A stretch of DNA of 64,000 bases, taken from contig NZ_FNKU01000001.1 of assembly GCF_900100365.1 (NCBI RefSeq), forward strand, positions 2,914,001-2,978,000. Direction: 5' to 3'. Positions 55,625 through 64,000 of this stretch are shown piece after piece. The first letter of the stretch is position 1; every line of letters begins with the position of its first letter. Below the pieces are notes generated by a model. That model did no database searches, was not told where the DNA came from, and saw nothing but the letters and a program-made list of their open reading frames with translations. The position numbers and the translations under genes are program-made. This stretch comes from Pseudomonas cannabina. Lineage in GTDB: Bacteria > Pseudomonadota > Gammaproteobacteria > Pseudomonadales > Pseudomonadaceae.

Positions 55625-56314
55625 TCACCCGGCAATATCGCGAAGCGCGATTTCGCTCAGAATGCGTTCCAGCACCTGCTCGATGGACAACTCAGTGGAA
55701 TCCAGCTGTATGGCGTCGTGCGCCGGCTTGAGCGGCGCTACCGCTCGCTGGGTGTCACGCTCGTCGCGTGCACATATCTCATCTAGCAGACTCGACAGAC
55801 TAACATCATCGCCTTTGGCCTTCAACTGCAAGTAACGGCGGCGCGCACGCTCCTCGGCACTCGCAGTGAGGAAGATTTTCAATGGCGCGTCCGGAAAAAC
55901 CACCGTTCCCATGTCGCGTCCATCCGCAACCAGCCCCGGCTCTTCCTGGAAGGCGCGCTGGCGCAGCAGCAGGGCGTCGCGCACTGCAGGCAGGGACGCG
56001 ACTTGCGAAGCGCCGCTGCCGATCTGCTCATTGCGGATCGCCTGCGTCACATCCTCACCCTCGAGAATGATGCGCTGGCCCTGCCCGCCTTTCGTCGCCT
56101 CGAACTGAACATCCAGATGAGCGGCAAGCAGTTTGAGCGCTTCTTCATTGGTCAGGTCGACGCCGTGATTGCGGGCGGCGAAGGCCAGCAACCGGTAAAG
56201 CGCACCGGAATCAAGCAGGCACCAGCCGAGCCGTCTGGCCAGCAATCCTGCAACCGTGCCTTTTCCGGAACCGCTAGGTCCGTCGATGGTAATAACGGGG
56301 GGTTTGATCTTCAC
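55625..56314 (-). CDS. cmk: Cytidylate kinase
   Basis: A 229-residue CMP/dCMP kinase with P-loop [10 protein letters not shown] near the N-terminus and [16 protein letters not shown] chose the GTG at 56314: it overlaps the upstream TGA as GTGA and has GAGGA six bases ahead. The frame extends to 56584 but that part is antisense-like noise within the upstream gene. Confidence 0.95.
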   Translation of the reverse strand: MKIKPPVITIDGPSGSGKGTVAGLLARRLGWCLLDSGALYRLLAFAARNHGVDLTNEEALKLLAAHLDVQFEATKGGQGQRIILEGEDVTQAIRNEQIGSGASQVASLPAVRDALLLRQRAFQEEPGLVADGRDMGTVVFPDAPLKIFLTASAEERARRRYLQLKAKGDDVSLSSLLDEICARDERDTQRAVAPLKPAHDAIQLDSTELSIEQVLERILSEIALRDIAG

Positions 56315-57906
56315 TTTTTGTCCTCTTGCGCTACACGCATACCGACTTGAGCGCACAGCGCCAGAAAATGGGGAAATACTGTGGCGGCATCCGCGCAATC
56401 GTGAACACGGATGGGCGCCGAAGCCCGTAATGATGCCACTCGAAATGCCATGACCACACGCGGGTCGCCGCGAGCATCGATCTCGCCACCACCCGGCATA
56501 CCGCCTTGAATAATGATGCCATCCAGCACCTGCTCGACATCGATGCCAAGGGCCAGCAGACCGTCGGCCATCAATTTGACGCACTCTGCCTCTTCAGCCT
56601 GCAACGCTTGCGCTCCGCGCAGAATGGTACGCCCTTCTGCGAACGCTGCGGCAACCAGCAGCACGGGAAACATGTCCAGTGCAATCGGCACCAGCGCCTC
56701 TGGAATATCCGCGCCCTTCAAACGAGCCGAACGCACATGCACATCGGCCAATGATTCACCCGCCCGTTCGCGGACGTTTTGCAGCACGATATCCGCCCCC
56801 ATGAGGCGCAGAATATCGACGGCACCCGCACAGGCAGCGCTGATACCGACATCGTCGAGAAGCAGGTCGCAGCCATCGCTGATCGACACTGCGACCATGA
56901 AAAACACTGCCGAAGCCACATCGACCGGCCCTTTGATTGCATGGCTGACGCCCTCTCCGGCGCGAACCCGGGCAACCGGACCGTCCACAGCAGTGGTTTC
57001 GACCCGGGCGCGACTGGCAAGAATCCGACCGAAATGTTCGCGTGCAGCCCTGGCGCGGGTAAACACCTCCAGCAATTGCGGACCATCGCCTGCGTCTACG
57101 GCATCGCGCAAGGCGTCCAGATCGCTGCGGAACGTGTCCAGCGTGCGCAATACCGCCTCGCGATTAGCCATGAAGATGTCGTGCCACATGGTCGGGTCGC
57201 TGCCTGCAATCCGCGTGAAATCACGAAAGCCGCCAGCGGCGTACCTGAATATTTCGAGGTTCTCGTTACGTTTGGCCAGCGAATCGACCAGGCCGAAGGC
57301 CAGCAAATGCGGCAGATGGCTGGTGGCAGCCAGCACTTCGTCGTGACGCTCGACCTGCATCTGCTCGACATCGGCACCCAGCGCAGCCCATAGCTGGTGG
57401 ACAATAGCCACAGCGTGAGGGTCGGTTTCGGGCAGCGGTGTCAAAATCACCTTGTGACGCCGGAACAACGCGGCATTGGACGCTTCCACCCCGCTCTGCT
57501 CGGACCCGGCAATCGGATGCCCAGGCACGAAACGCGGCATCACGTCGCCGAACGCCAGGCGGGCCGCGCGGACCACATTGCCTTTGGCACTGCCGACATC
57601 GGTCAGAATCGCATTGCCCAGATCCATGGACGCCAGCAGTCCGAGGAGTTTTTCCATCGCCAGGATCGGGACTGCCAGCTGAATCACATCGGCACCGCTG
57701 CACGCGACAGCAAGGTTCGCTTCACAACGATCCACAACGCCCAGTTCTACTGCCAGCGCACGTGACCGCGGATCAAGATCGACGCCGACCACTTCACGGC
57801 ACAGACCGCTTTCGCGAACGCCTTTGGCAAAAGACCCGCCGATCAGCCCAAGCCCCACCACCACCAGACGGCAGATAACGGGCCGGGCCGGTAGCCCTGA
57901 AATCAT
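56311..57906 (-). CDS. tyrA: Prephenate dehydrogenase fused to a half, probably inactive EPSP synthase domain
   Basis: A 531-residue protein. Residues 1 to about 300 are a complete TyrA with GLGLIGGSF (NAD loop), [22 protein letters not shown] and the LPHLLAFGL helix. The usual Pseudomonas protein is about 740 residues because a full AroA follows. Here, from about base 57000 to 56311, only its C-terminal half (about 225 residues, from [10 protein letters not shown]) remains. The N-terminal half with the KSISHR and GNSGT sites is gone. In the part left, the K-E-S-D-R active-site segment reads EEAEC and GDHR reads GDPR, so it cannot be a working EPSP synthase. The frame is intact. A GTG at 57921 is an alternative start. 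Confidence 0.85.
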   Translation of the reverse strand: MISGLPARPVICRLVVVGLGLIGGSFAKGVRESGLCREVVGVDLDPRSRALAVELGVVDRCEANLAVACSGADVIQLAVPILAMEKLLGLLASMDLGNAILTDVGSAKGNVVRAARLAFGDVMPRFVPGHPIAGSEQSGVEASNAALFRRHKVILTPLPETDPHAVAIVHQLWAALGADVEQMQVERHDEVLAATSHLPHLLAFGLVDSLAKRNENLEIFRYAAGGFRDFTRIAGSDPTMWHDIFMANREAVLRTLDTFRSDLDALRDAVDAGDGPQLLEVFTRARAAREHFGRILASRARVETTAVDGPVARVRAGEGVSHAIKGPVDVASAVFFMVAVSISDGCDLLLDDVGISAACAGAVDILRLMGADIVLQNVRERAGESLADVHVRSARLKGADIPEALVPIALDMFPVLLVAAAFAEGRTILRGAQALQAEEAECVKLMADGLLALGIDVEQVLDGIIIQGGMPGGGEIDARGDPRVVMAFRVASLRASAPIRVHDCADAATVFPHFLALCAQVGMRVAQEDKK

Positions 57907-57907
57907 T

Positions 57908-57961
57908 TCAACCACGCGCACGCACCTGATAACCCGGCAGGTCAGAAAAGGAATCGCTCAT
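57908..57961 (-). other. 17-codon open frame between pheA and tyrA
   Basis: An AAGGGGG ribosome site right after pheA leads to ATG AGC GAT... coding 17 residues and ending in TGA one base before the tyrA ATG (TGAAATG). It could couple tyrA translation to pheA or be a scar of the hisC gene that stands here in P. aeruginosa. It does not resemble the hisC start as I know it. Confidence 0.35.
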
Positions 57962-57972
57962 CAATGCCCCCT

Positions 57973-59067
57973 TCACAGGACTGCTTTGGGGTAAGAACCC
58001 AGCACCTTCAAGGCAACGGCTTCATGGCTGATCTTCTCCAGCACGGCCTTGACCAGCGGATCCTGATGATGGCCGACGAAGTCGATGAAGAACACGTAGG
58101 TCCATTTACCGCTGCGCGACGGACGAGTCTCGATACGCGTCAGGTCCAGGCCACTTTCGTGGAAGGGCACCAGCAGTTCATGAAGCGCGCCCGGCTTGTT
58201 GCTCATCGAGACAATGATCGACGTTTTATCATCACCGGTGGGCGGGACTTCCTGATTGCCAATGATAAGGAAGCGCGTGGAGTTGTCCGGGCGGTCTTCG
58301 ATTTTTTCTGCCAGACGGGTCAGGCCATAGAGCCCCGCCGCCATGTCACCGGCAATGGCCGCCGAGTTCCACTCGCCCTTGACCCGCTTGGCAGCCTCGG
58401 CGTTGCTGGCCACCGCAACCCGCTCGACATTCGGGTAGTGCGCATCCAGCCACTTGCGGCACTGGGCCAGCGACTGGGCGTGGGAGTAAATACGCGAAAT
58501 ACTTTGCGTTTTGGTGCTTTCGCCCACCAGCAAGTGGTGGTGAATACGCAGCTCGACTTCGCCGCAGATCACCATGTCGTGTTCGAGAAAGCTGTCCAGC
58601 GTGTGATTGACCGCGCCTTCGGTGGAGTTTTCCACCGGGACCACGCCAAAATTCACTGCACCGGCAACCACTTCACGGAACACTTCGTCGATCGCCGCCA
58701 TCGGCAGACTGATGACCGCATGCCCGAAATGCTTCATGGCCGCCGCTTGGGTAAACGTGCCTTCAGGGCCGAGGTAAGCCACCTTGAGCGGTTGTTCGAG
58801 CGCCAGGCAGGAAGACATGATCTCGCGGAACAGCCGTGCCATTTCTTCGTTGCTCAACGGACCACGGTTACGCTCCATGACCCGCTTGAGGACCGCCGCT
58901 TCACGCTCCGGGCGATAGAAAACCGGCACTTCGCCCTCGGCCAGCGAGGACATTTTTACGCGGGCCACTTCCTGAGCGCAGCGGGCGCGCTCGCTGATCA
59001 GTTCAAGGACCTTTTCATCGAGGCTGTCGATACGGACGCGAAGCGCCTTGAGTTCTTGCTCGGACAT
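57973..59067 (-). CDS. pheA: Chorismate mutase/prephenate dehydratase (P-protein)
   Basis: A 364-residue bifunctional enzyme. The AroQ chorismate mutase is residues about 1-90 (LRVRIDSLDEKVLELISERA). The prephenate dehydratase spans about 95-270 (YLGPEGTFTQAAAMKHFG, ENSTEGAVNHTLD, STRFLIIG). The C-terminal ACT domain with GLDLTRIETRPSR binds phenylalanine for feedback. Its start shares one base with the serC stop. Confidence 0.97.
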   Translation of the reverse strand: MSEQELKALRVRIDSLDEKVLELISERARCAQEVARVKMSSLAEGEVPVFYRPEREAAVLKRVMERNRGPLSNEEMARLFREIMSSCLALEQPLKVAYLGPEGTFTQAAAMKHFGHAVISLPMAAIDEVFREVVAGAVNFGVVPVENSTEGAVNHTLDSFLEHDMVICGEVELRIHHHLLVGESTKTQSISRIYSHAQSLAQCRKWLDAHYPNVERVAVASNAEAAKRVKGEWNSAAIAGDMAAGLYGLTRLAEKIEDRPDNSTRFLIIGNQEVPPTGDDKTSIIVSMSNKPGALHELLVPFHESGLDLTRIETRPSRSGKWTYVFFIDFVGHHQDPLVKAVLEKISHEAVALKVLGSYPKAVL

Positions 59068-60152
59068 CAGCCGTGCTCCTTCTCGAAGTCTTTCATGTAG
59101 GTCAACAACGCGTTGACCGCGTTGAGATCGACCGCATTATAGATGGACGCGCGCATGCCACCGACCGAGCGGTGCCCTTTCAGATTGAGCAGGCCATTCG
59201 CATCGGCACCCGCCAGAAACGGCTTGTCGAGGCGGTCGTCGGCCAGACGGAACGGGACGTTCATCCACGAGCGGTCGGGCTTGTTGATCGGGTTGCTGTA
59301 CAGCCCGCTGGCGTCGATGAAGTCATACAGCGTGCGCTGCTTGATGTCATTCAGTTTGCCGATGGCCTCGACGCCGCCCTGCTCCTTGAGCCATTCGAAG
59401 ACCAGCCCGGACAGGTACCAGGCCAGCGTCGGTGGCGTGTTGTACATCGAGCCGTTGTCGGCCGCGACCTTGTAATTGAGCATGGTCGGGCACAGCGAAC
59501 GCGCGCGACCCAGCAGGTCCTCGCGAATGATCACCACCACGATGCCGCTCGGGCCGATGTTCTTCTGGGCACCGGCATAGATCATCCCGAAACGCGAGAT
59601 GTCCACCGGACGCGAGAGAATGTCCGAAGACATGTCGGCCACCAACGGCACGTCACCGGCTTCCGGTATCCAGTTGAATTCCAGGCCGCCAATGGTTTCG
59701 TTTGGTGCGTAGTGAACGTAGGCAGCGTCGCTGGACAGTTGCCACTCGTTCTGGCCGGGAATGGCGAAGTAATCGTAGGCCTTGGCGCTGGCTGCGACGT
59801 TGACCGTGCCATAGCGCGAGGCTTCCTCGATTGCCTTCTGCGACCAGATGCCGGTATCGATGTAATCAGCCTTGCCGTCTTCGGGCAGCAGGTTAAGCGC
59901 GATTTGCGCGAACTGCTGGCTGGCGCCACCTTGCAGGAACAGCACTTTGTAATTGGAGGGAATGGACAGCAGGTCGCGAAAATCCTGCTCGGCCTTGGTG
60001 GCGATGGAGACGAATTCGTCACTGCGGTGGCTCATCTCCATGACAGACAGGCCTTTGCCATGCCAGTCGAGGAGCTCCGCCTGGGCACGCAGCAGAACAG
60101 CTTCAGGAAGCGCAGCAGGACCTGCGCAGAAGTTAAAGGCTCGCTTGCTCAT
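59067..60152 (-). CDS. serC: Phosphoserine aminotransferase
   Basis: A 361-residue class V aminotransferase with FNFCAGPAALPE at the start, the PLP lysine in IYAGAQKNIGPSG and a C-terminal SVGGMRASIYNA motif. It makes phosphoserine for serine and also acts in pyridoxal phosphate synthesis. I chose the ATG at 60152. It follows gyrA by about 180 bp. Confidence 0.97.
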   Translation of the reverse strand: MSKRAFNFCAGPAALPEAVLLRAQAELLDWHGKGLSVMEMSHRSDEFVSIATKAEQDFRDLLSIPSNYKVLFLQGGASQQFAQIALNLLPEDGKADYIDTGIWSQKAIEEASRYGTVNVAASAKAYDYFAIPGQNEWQLSSDAAYVHYAPNETIGGLEFNWIPEAGDVPLVADMSSDILSRPVDISRFGMIYAGAQKNIGPSGIVVVIIREDLLGRARSLCPTMLNYKVAADNGSMYNTPPTLAWYLSGLVFEWLKEQGGVEAIGKLNDIKQRTLYDFIDASGLYSNPINKPDRSWMNVPFRLADDRLDKPFLAGADANGLLNLKGHRSVGGMRASIYNAVDLNAVNALLTYMKDFEKEHG

Positions 60153-60335
60153 ATCCACTCTCGTCAAATACGTTGGGGCTGTACGTGCTTGTTTCTGGAT
60201 GCTGCATCACGAGCTGAAAGCTCGTTACGGGAATTCTGATCCACTCAGGCTGGCCTAATGCCGCAAGGGCTGGACTTGCCTGCGATGCGGTTGCAATCAC
60301 AGACGAGCCAGCCCTTACCTGATTTACGTTACAAC

Positions 60336-63122
60336 TCAGTTCTGAGGTTCGTCTTCGTCCGGTGCCGCGTCCAACTGCAGATCTTCACCTGCGTCATCCG
60401 CTTGCGCGTCGGCAACGTCGGCAATCCCACCGTCGACAGCCTCTTCACCCTCAAGCTCTTCGCCCTCGACTTCCGATGGCTCCTGAACGCGCTCCAGACC
60501 GACCAGTTTCTCGTCGCTGGCCAGCTTGATCAGGGTCACACCCTGGGTGTTACGGCCCAGGCTGGAGACTTCGCCGACGCGAGTACGAACCAGCGTGCCC
60601 TGGTCGGAAATCAGCATGATTTCCTCGCCATCGAGCACCTGAACTGCACCGACCAGACGGCCGTTACGCTCGTTGCTGACCATGGCGATAACGCCCTGAC
60701 CGCCACGCTTGTACTCGGGGAACTCGGAAATCGCCGTACGCTTGCCATATCCGCGCTCGGACGCGGTCAGAATCTGGCTCCCTTCTTCCGGGATCAGCAT
60801 CGAAATCAGCTTCTGACCTTCCGGCAGACGCATACCGCGCACACCGCGAGCGGTACGGCCCATGGCGCGAACGTCGGATTCCTTGAAGCGGGTGACCTTG
60901 CCACCGTCGGAGAACAGCATGATTTCCTGCTCGCCATCGGTGATGGCTGCGGAAATCAGGATGTCGCCTTCGTCCAGCTCCAGCGCGATCAGACCGACGC
61001 TACGCTGACGGCTGAAGGCCACCAGCGGGGTCTTCTTGACGGTACCGTTGGCAGTGGACATGAAGATGAACGGTGCCTTCTTCTTGTCAGCAGCCTTGAT
61101 GCGCGCCTTGCGCTCTTCTTCGGTCTCGCTGCTGTTTTCAGCATCGTCCAGCTCGCCTTCGAGGGCTTCGCCTTCTTCGTCGGCACGCTTGCGCATGGCT
61201 TCGAGGTCGACCGGCAGCATGGTGGTGATGTATTCACCTTCGCTCAGCGGCAGCAGGTTGACCAGCGGGCGACCACGGGCCGCACGGGACGCTTCCGGAA
61301 TCTCGTAGGTCTTGAGCCAGTACACTTTGCCCTTGCTGGAGAACATCAGCAGCGTGGTATGGCTGTTGGCAACCAGCAGGTGAGCGATGTAATCCTCATC
61401 CTTGATGCCGGTGGCCGACTTGCCCTTGCCGCCACGGCGCTGCGCCTGATAGACCGCCAGTGGCTGGGTCTTGGCGTAGCCACCATGGGAAATGGTGACG
61501 ACACGCTCTTCTTCGGTGATCAGATCACCCAGGGTCAGGTCCAGGCGCGCATCGAGAATCTCGGTGCGGCGGGCATCGCCGTATTCGGAGCGGATCAGTT
61601 CGAGCTCTTCGCGGATCACTTCCATCAGGCGCGTGGCGCTGTTCAGGATGCGGATCAGTTCGCCGATCTGGGTCAGGATTTCCTGATATTCGCCCAGCAG
61701 CTTTTCGTGCTCCAGACCGGTCAGGCGATGCAGACGCAGTTCCAGAATGGCCTGGGCCTGTTCCGGTGACAGGAAATACTTGCCATCACGCAGACCGTAT
61801 TGCGGATCGAGGTTCTCCGGGCGGCAGGAATCGGCACCGGCACGCTCGACCATCTCGACCACCGCGCTCGATTCCCAAGGCGTCTTGATCAGCCCTTCCT
61901 TGGCTTCGGCAGGTGTCGGCGAAGCTTTGATCAGCGCGATGACCGGGTCGATGTTGGACAGCGCCACCGCCTGACCTTCAAGGATGTGACCACGCTCACG
62001 CGCCTTGCGCAGTTCGAACACAGTACGACGGGTGACCACCTCGCGACGGTGACGGACGAACGCTTCCAGCAGATCCTTGAGGTTCAGGATGCGTGGACGG
62101 CCGTCGATCAGGGCAACGATGTTGATGCCGAAAACGCTTTGCAGCTGGGTCTGGGCGTAAAGGTTGTTCAGAACAACCTCAGGCACTTCGCCACGACGCA
62201 GCTCGATGACCACGCGCATGCCGTCCTTGTCGGACTCGTCGCGCAGCTCGGTGATGCCTTCGAGTTTCTTTTCCTTGACCAGCTCGGCGATCTTCTCGAT
62301 CAGACGCGCCTTGTTCAACTGGTAAGGCAGCTCGGTAATGACGATCTGCTGGCGACCGCCCACCTTGTCGATGTCTTCGACGATGGAGCGGGCACGCATG
62401 TAAATGCGTCCACGGCCGGTGCGGTAGGCTTCGATGATACCGGCGCGACCATTGATGATCGCCGCTGTCGGGAAGTCCGGACCGGGGATGTACTGCATCA
62501 GTTCGTCGATCGTCAACTCGGGGTTGTCGATCAGCGCCAGACAGCCGTCGATGACCTCACCGAGGTTGTGCGGCGGAATGTTGGTCGCCATGCCCACGGC
62601 GATACCGCTGGAGCCGTTGACCAGCAGGTTGGGAATACGGGTCGGCATGACCGCAGGGATCATTTCCGTGCCGTCGTAGTTCGGCACCCAGTCCACGGTT
62701 TCTTTATGCAGGTCGGCCAGCAGTTCGTGGGCCAGCTTGGTCATGCGCACTTCGGTGTATCGCATCGCCGCGGCGTTGTCGCCGTCGACCGAACCGAAGT
62801 TGCCCTGGCCGTCTACCAGCAGGTAGCGAAGCGAGAAGGGCTGAGCCATACGAACGATGGTGTCGTACACGGCCGTGTCGCCGTGCGGGTGATACTTACC
62901 GATCACGTCACCAACCACACGGGCGGATTTCTTGTACGGCTTGTTCCAGTCGTTACCCAGCTCGCTCATAGCGAACAACACGCGCCGGTGCACGGGCTTC
63001 AAGCCGTCGCGCGCATCGGGCAGTGCTCGACCGACGATTACGCTCATTGCGTAGTCGAGGTAGGACTGCTTCAGCTCGTCTTCGATATTGACCGGGAGGA
63101 TTTCTTTGGCCAGTTCGCCCAT
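60336..63122 (-). CDS. gyrA: DNA gyrase subunit A
   Basis: A 928-residue GyrA. The catalytic tyrosine is Y122 in [11 protein letters not shown]. The quinolone region reads [10 protein letters not shown] with T83 and D87, the susceptible form. The C-terminal beta-pinwheel includes the GyrA box QRRGGKG. An acidic insertion (about 655-690) and acidic tail are seen, as in other pseudomonads. I chose the ATG at 63122; the frame is open to 63197. Confidence 0.98.
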   Translation of the reverse strand: MGELAKEILPVNIEDELKQSYLDYAMSVIVGRALPDARDGLKPVHRRVLFAMSELGNDWNKPYKKSARVVGDVIGKYHPHGDTAVYDTIVRMAQPFSLRYLLVDGQGNFGSVDGDNAAAMRYTEVRMTKLAHELLADLHKETVDWVPNYDGTEMIPAVMPTRIPNLLVNGSSGIAVGMATNIPPHNLGEVIDGCLALIDNPELTIDELMQYIPGPDFPTAAIINGRAGIIEAYRTGRGRIYMRARSIVEDIDKVGGRQQIVITELPYQLNKARLIEKIAELVKEKKLEGITELRDESDKDGMRVVIELRRGEVPEVVLNNLYAQTQLQSVFGINIVALIDGRPRILNLKDLLEAFVRHRREVVTRRTVFELRKARERGHILEGQAVALSNIDPVIALIKASPTPAEAKEGLIKTPWESSAVVEMVERAGADSCRPENLDPQYGLRDGKYFLSPEQAQAILELRLHRLTGLEHEKLLGEYQEILTQIGELIRILNSATRLMEVIREELELIRSEYGDARRTEILDARLDLTLGDLITEEERVVTISHGGYAKTQPLAVYQAQRRGGKGKSATGIKDEDYIAHLLVANSHTTLLMFSSKGKVYWLKTYEIPEASRAARGRPLVNLLPLSEGEYITTMLPVDLEAMRKRADEEGEALEGELDDAENSSETEEERKARIKAADKKKAPFIFMSTANGTVKKTPLVAFSRQRSVGLIALELDEGDILISAAITDGEQEIMLFSDGGKVTRFKESDVRAMGRTARGVRGMRLPEGQKLISMLIPEEGSQILTASERGYGKRTAISEFPEYKRGGQGVIAMVSNERNGRLVGAVQVLDGEEIMLISDQGTLVRTRVGEVSSLGRNTQGVTLIKLASDEKLVGLERVQEPSEVEGEELEGEEAVDGGIADVADAQADDAGEDLQLDAAPDEDEPQN

Positions 63123-63424
63123 GAGAAGCCTGATTCCTTTTTCTGGTGAAACCTCATAAATCCATGCGGGATTCACGAAGCTCGCCGCTGTCAGCATTTG
63201 CGGGCAGCGACTTACGACAAATCAACGAGTTATGACATGCAGCTACGCAGGGTGGGCGAGCACTATCAGTGTCCCCGGAAAGCGCCGGATGTTACCACAA
63301 TCGCGGAGGTGCTCACATCCTTTGCAGGCGCTGAAAACGAGCCCCCTGCGCACAAGTCGCCTGAGAGACGCTTACAGGCCCGCGCAGGCGCTTTGCTCAA
63401 GTAGCGAGCGGTGCGCCAGGACGA
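63123..63424. promoter_or_regulatory. Upstream region of gyrA
   Basis: 302 bp without a gene between gyrA and mtnA, both on the minus strand. TAACAT at 63289-63294 (minus strand) is a possible -10 with a weak -35 (GTGAGC) 16 bp upstream, giving a leader of about 160 nt. No terminator for mtnA was found. Confidence 0.35.
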
Positions 63425-64000
63425 TCAATGCAGATGTTTACGGCTCATCAATTGCGCCATTCGAGCTGTGTCGGGGCGCTCGACGATACCCTTCTCGGTC
63501 ACGATCGCGTCGATCAGGTCCGCTGGCGTCACATCGAACACCGGATTGAACGCCTCGACATTCGCGCCGACCCTCTGCCCGCCGACTTCAAGCAACTCGC
63601 GACCGTCGCGCTCCTCGATGAAAATGTCATCGCCACTGGCCATGTCCATGTCGATGGTCGAACTCGGCGCCACGACCATGAAGCGCACGCCATGGTGCAT
63701 CGCCGCAACTGCCAGCTGGTAGGTGCCGATCTTGTTCGCCACATCGCCATTGGCGGTGATGCGGTCGGCGCCAACGATCACCCAGGTGATGCCTTTGGTG
63801 CGCATCAGGTGCGCGGCGGCGGAATCGGCGTTGAGGGTCACCGGGATGCCTTCATTGGCCAGCTCCCAGGCGGTCAGCCGCGAACCCTGCAGCCACGGGC
63901 GGGTTTCATCGGCGTAAACGCGTTCGATCATGCCTTCCAGATGCGCTGCGCGAATCACCCCCAACGCCGTGCCGAAACCGCCGGTGGCGAGCGCACCGGT
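63425..64000 (-). CDS. mtnA: S-methyl-5-thioribose-1-phosphate isomerase (N-terminus outside window)
   Basis: The frame is open to the window end, so this is the C-terminal 191 residues. Signatures are [57 protein letters not shown] (catalytic Asp) and [12 protein letters not shown]. MtnA converts methylthioribose 1-phosphate to the ribulose form in methionine salvage. The Cys of the active site lies outside the window. Its position next to gyrA matches P. aeruginosa. Confidence 0.96.
   Translation of the reverse strand, partial: TGALATGGFGTALGVIRAAHLEGMIERVYADETRPWLQGSRLTAWELANEGIPVTLNADSAAAHLMRTKGITWVIVGADRITANGDVANKIGTYQLAVAAMHHGVRFMVVAPSSTIDMDMASGDDIFIEERDGRELLEVGGQRVGANVEAFNPVFDVTPADLIDAIVTEKGIVERPDTARMAQLMSRKHLH

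Noticed and set aside
62860..62885. Quinolone-resistance change in GyrA
   Set aside because: T83 and D87 are the susceptible residues.
60258..63149. Two long frames antisense to gyrA
   Set aside because: Mirror frames of gyrA with no recognisable domain.

Overview
The window is a chromosomal segment of a Pseudomonas, most likely of the P. syringae group. It is GC-rich with Pseudomonas codon use. Its gene order follows P. aeruginosa PAO1 blocks that I know: sagS-gpx-msrB-alaA-htpX; deaD and class II DAHP synthase; ohrR-ohr-efp-earP; comEA-wbpM-wbpL; and ihfB-rpsA-cmk-tyrA/aroA-pheA-serC-gyrA-mtnA. The species call is inference. There is no phage, CRISPR array or large island. Mobile DNA is one intact IS5-type element, one 99-bp MITE with related ends, a REP-like pair and a 49-bp palindrome.

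Layout. 1-6.8 kb is an organosulfur cluster: flavin monooxygenase, LysR, cysteine-dioxygenase-type cupin, four-domain rhodanese, sulfonate-type binding protein and DszC/SfnB-type flavoprotein. 6.8-10.7 kb holds a LysR regulator, an MscS channel with a cyclic-nucleotide-binding domain, a pirin and a cupin gene broken by an early stop. 10.8-11.3 kb is a four-tRNA operon (Glu-Gly-Glu-Gly). 11.5-19.7 kb carries redox repair and signalling genes (msrC, DUF815 ATPase, hybrid kinase sagS, gpx, msrB, alaA, htpX). 20-29 kb is an accessory region on the minus strand: two type II secretion pseudopilin genes left from a larger operon, a TonB receptor split by an amber codon, exbD-exbB-tonB, a secreted glycerophosphodiesterase-family protein and an unknown exported protein. 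29.7-45 kb is mostly core: deaD, DAHP synthase, LysR regulator, sulfite-exporter-type permease, the ohrR-ohr peroxide module, EF-P with its rhamnosyltransferase EarP, an amino-acid permease, a TlpA-type thioredoxin and a TetR regulator. 45-53 kb is a shrunken O-antigen locus (comEA, wbpM, wbpL, wbpV), a beta-CASP nuclease and the IS, then lapA and ihfB. 53.8-64 kb is the rpsA to mtnA block.

Most notable points. (1) The usual TyrA-AroA fusion protein is reduced: TyrA is whole, but the EPSP synthase part keeps only its C-terminal half and has lost active-site residues while its frame stays open. The hisC gene found next to it in P. aeruginosa is also absent. (2) The TonB receptor and a cupin gene each carry one in-frame stop in an otherwise intact gene. 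(3) The 99-bp MITE and the IS5-type element share terminal sequence and both have CTAA target duplications. (4) The O-antigen cluster between lapA and wbpV has been replaced by a nuclease gene and an IS. No clearly new defence or biosynthetic system is visible. The best candidates for undescribed biology are the TyrA/half-EPSPS protein and the TonB/secretion/phosphodiesterase neighbourhood.
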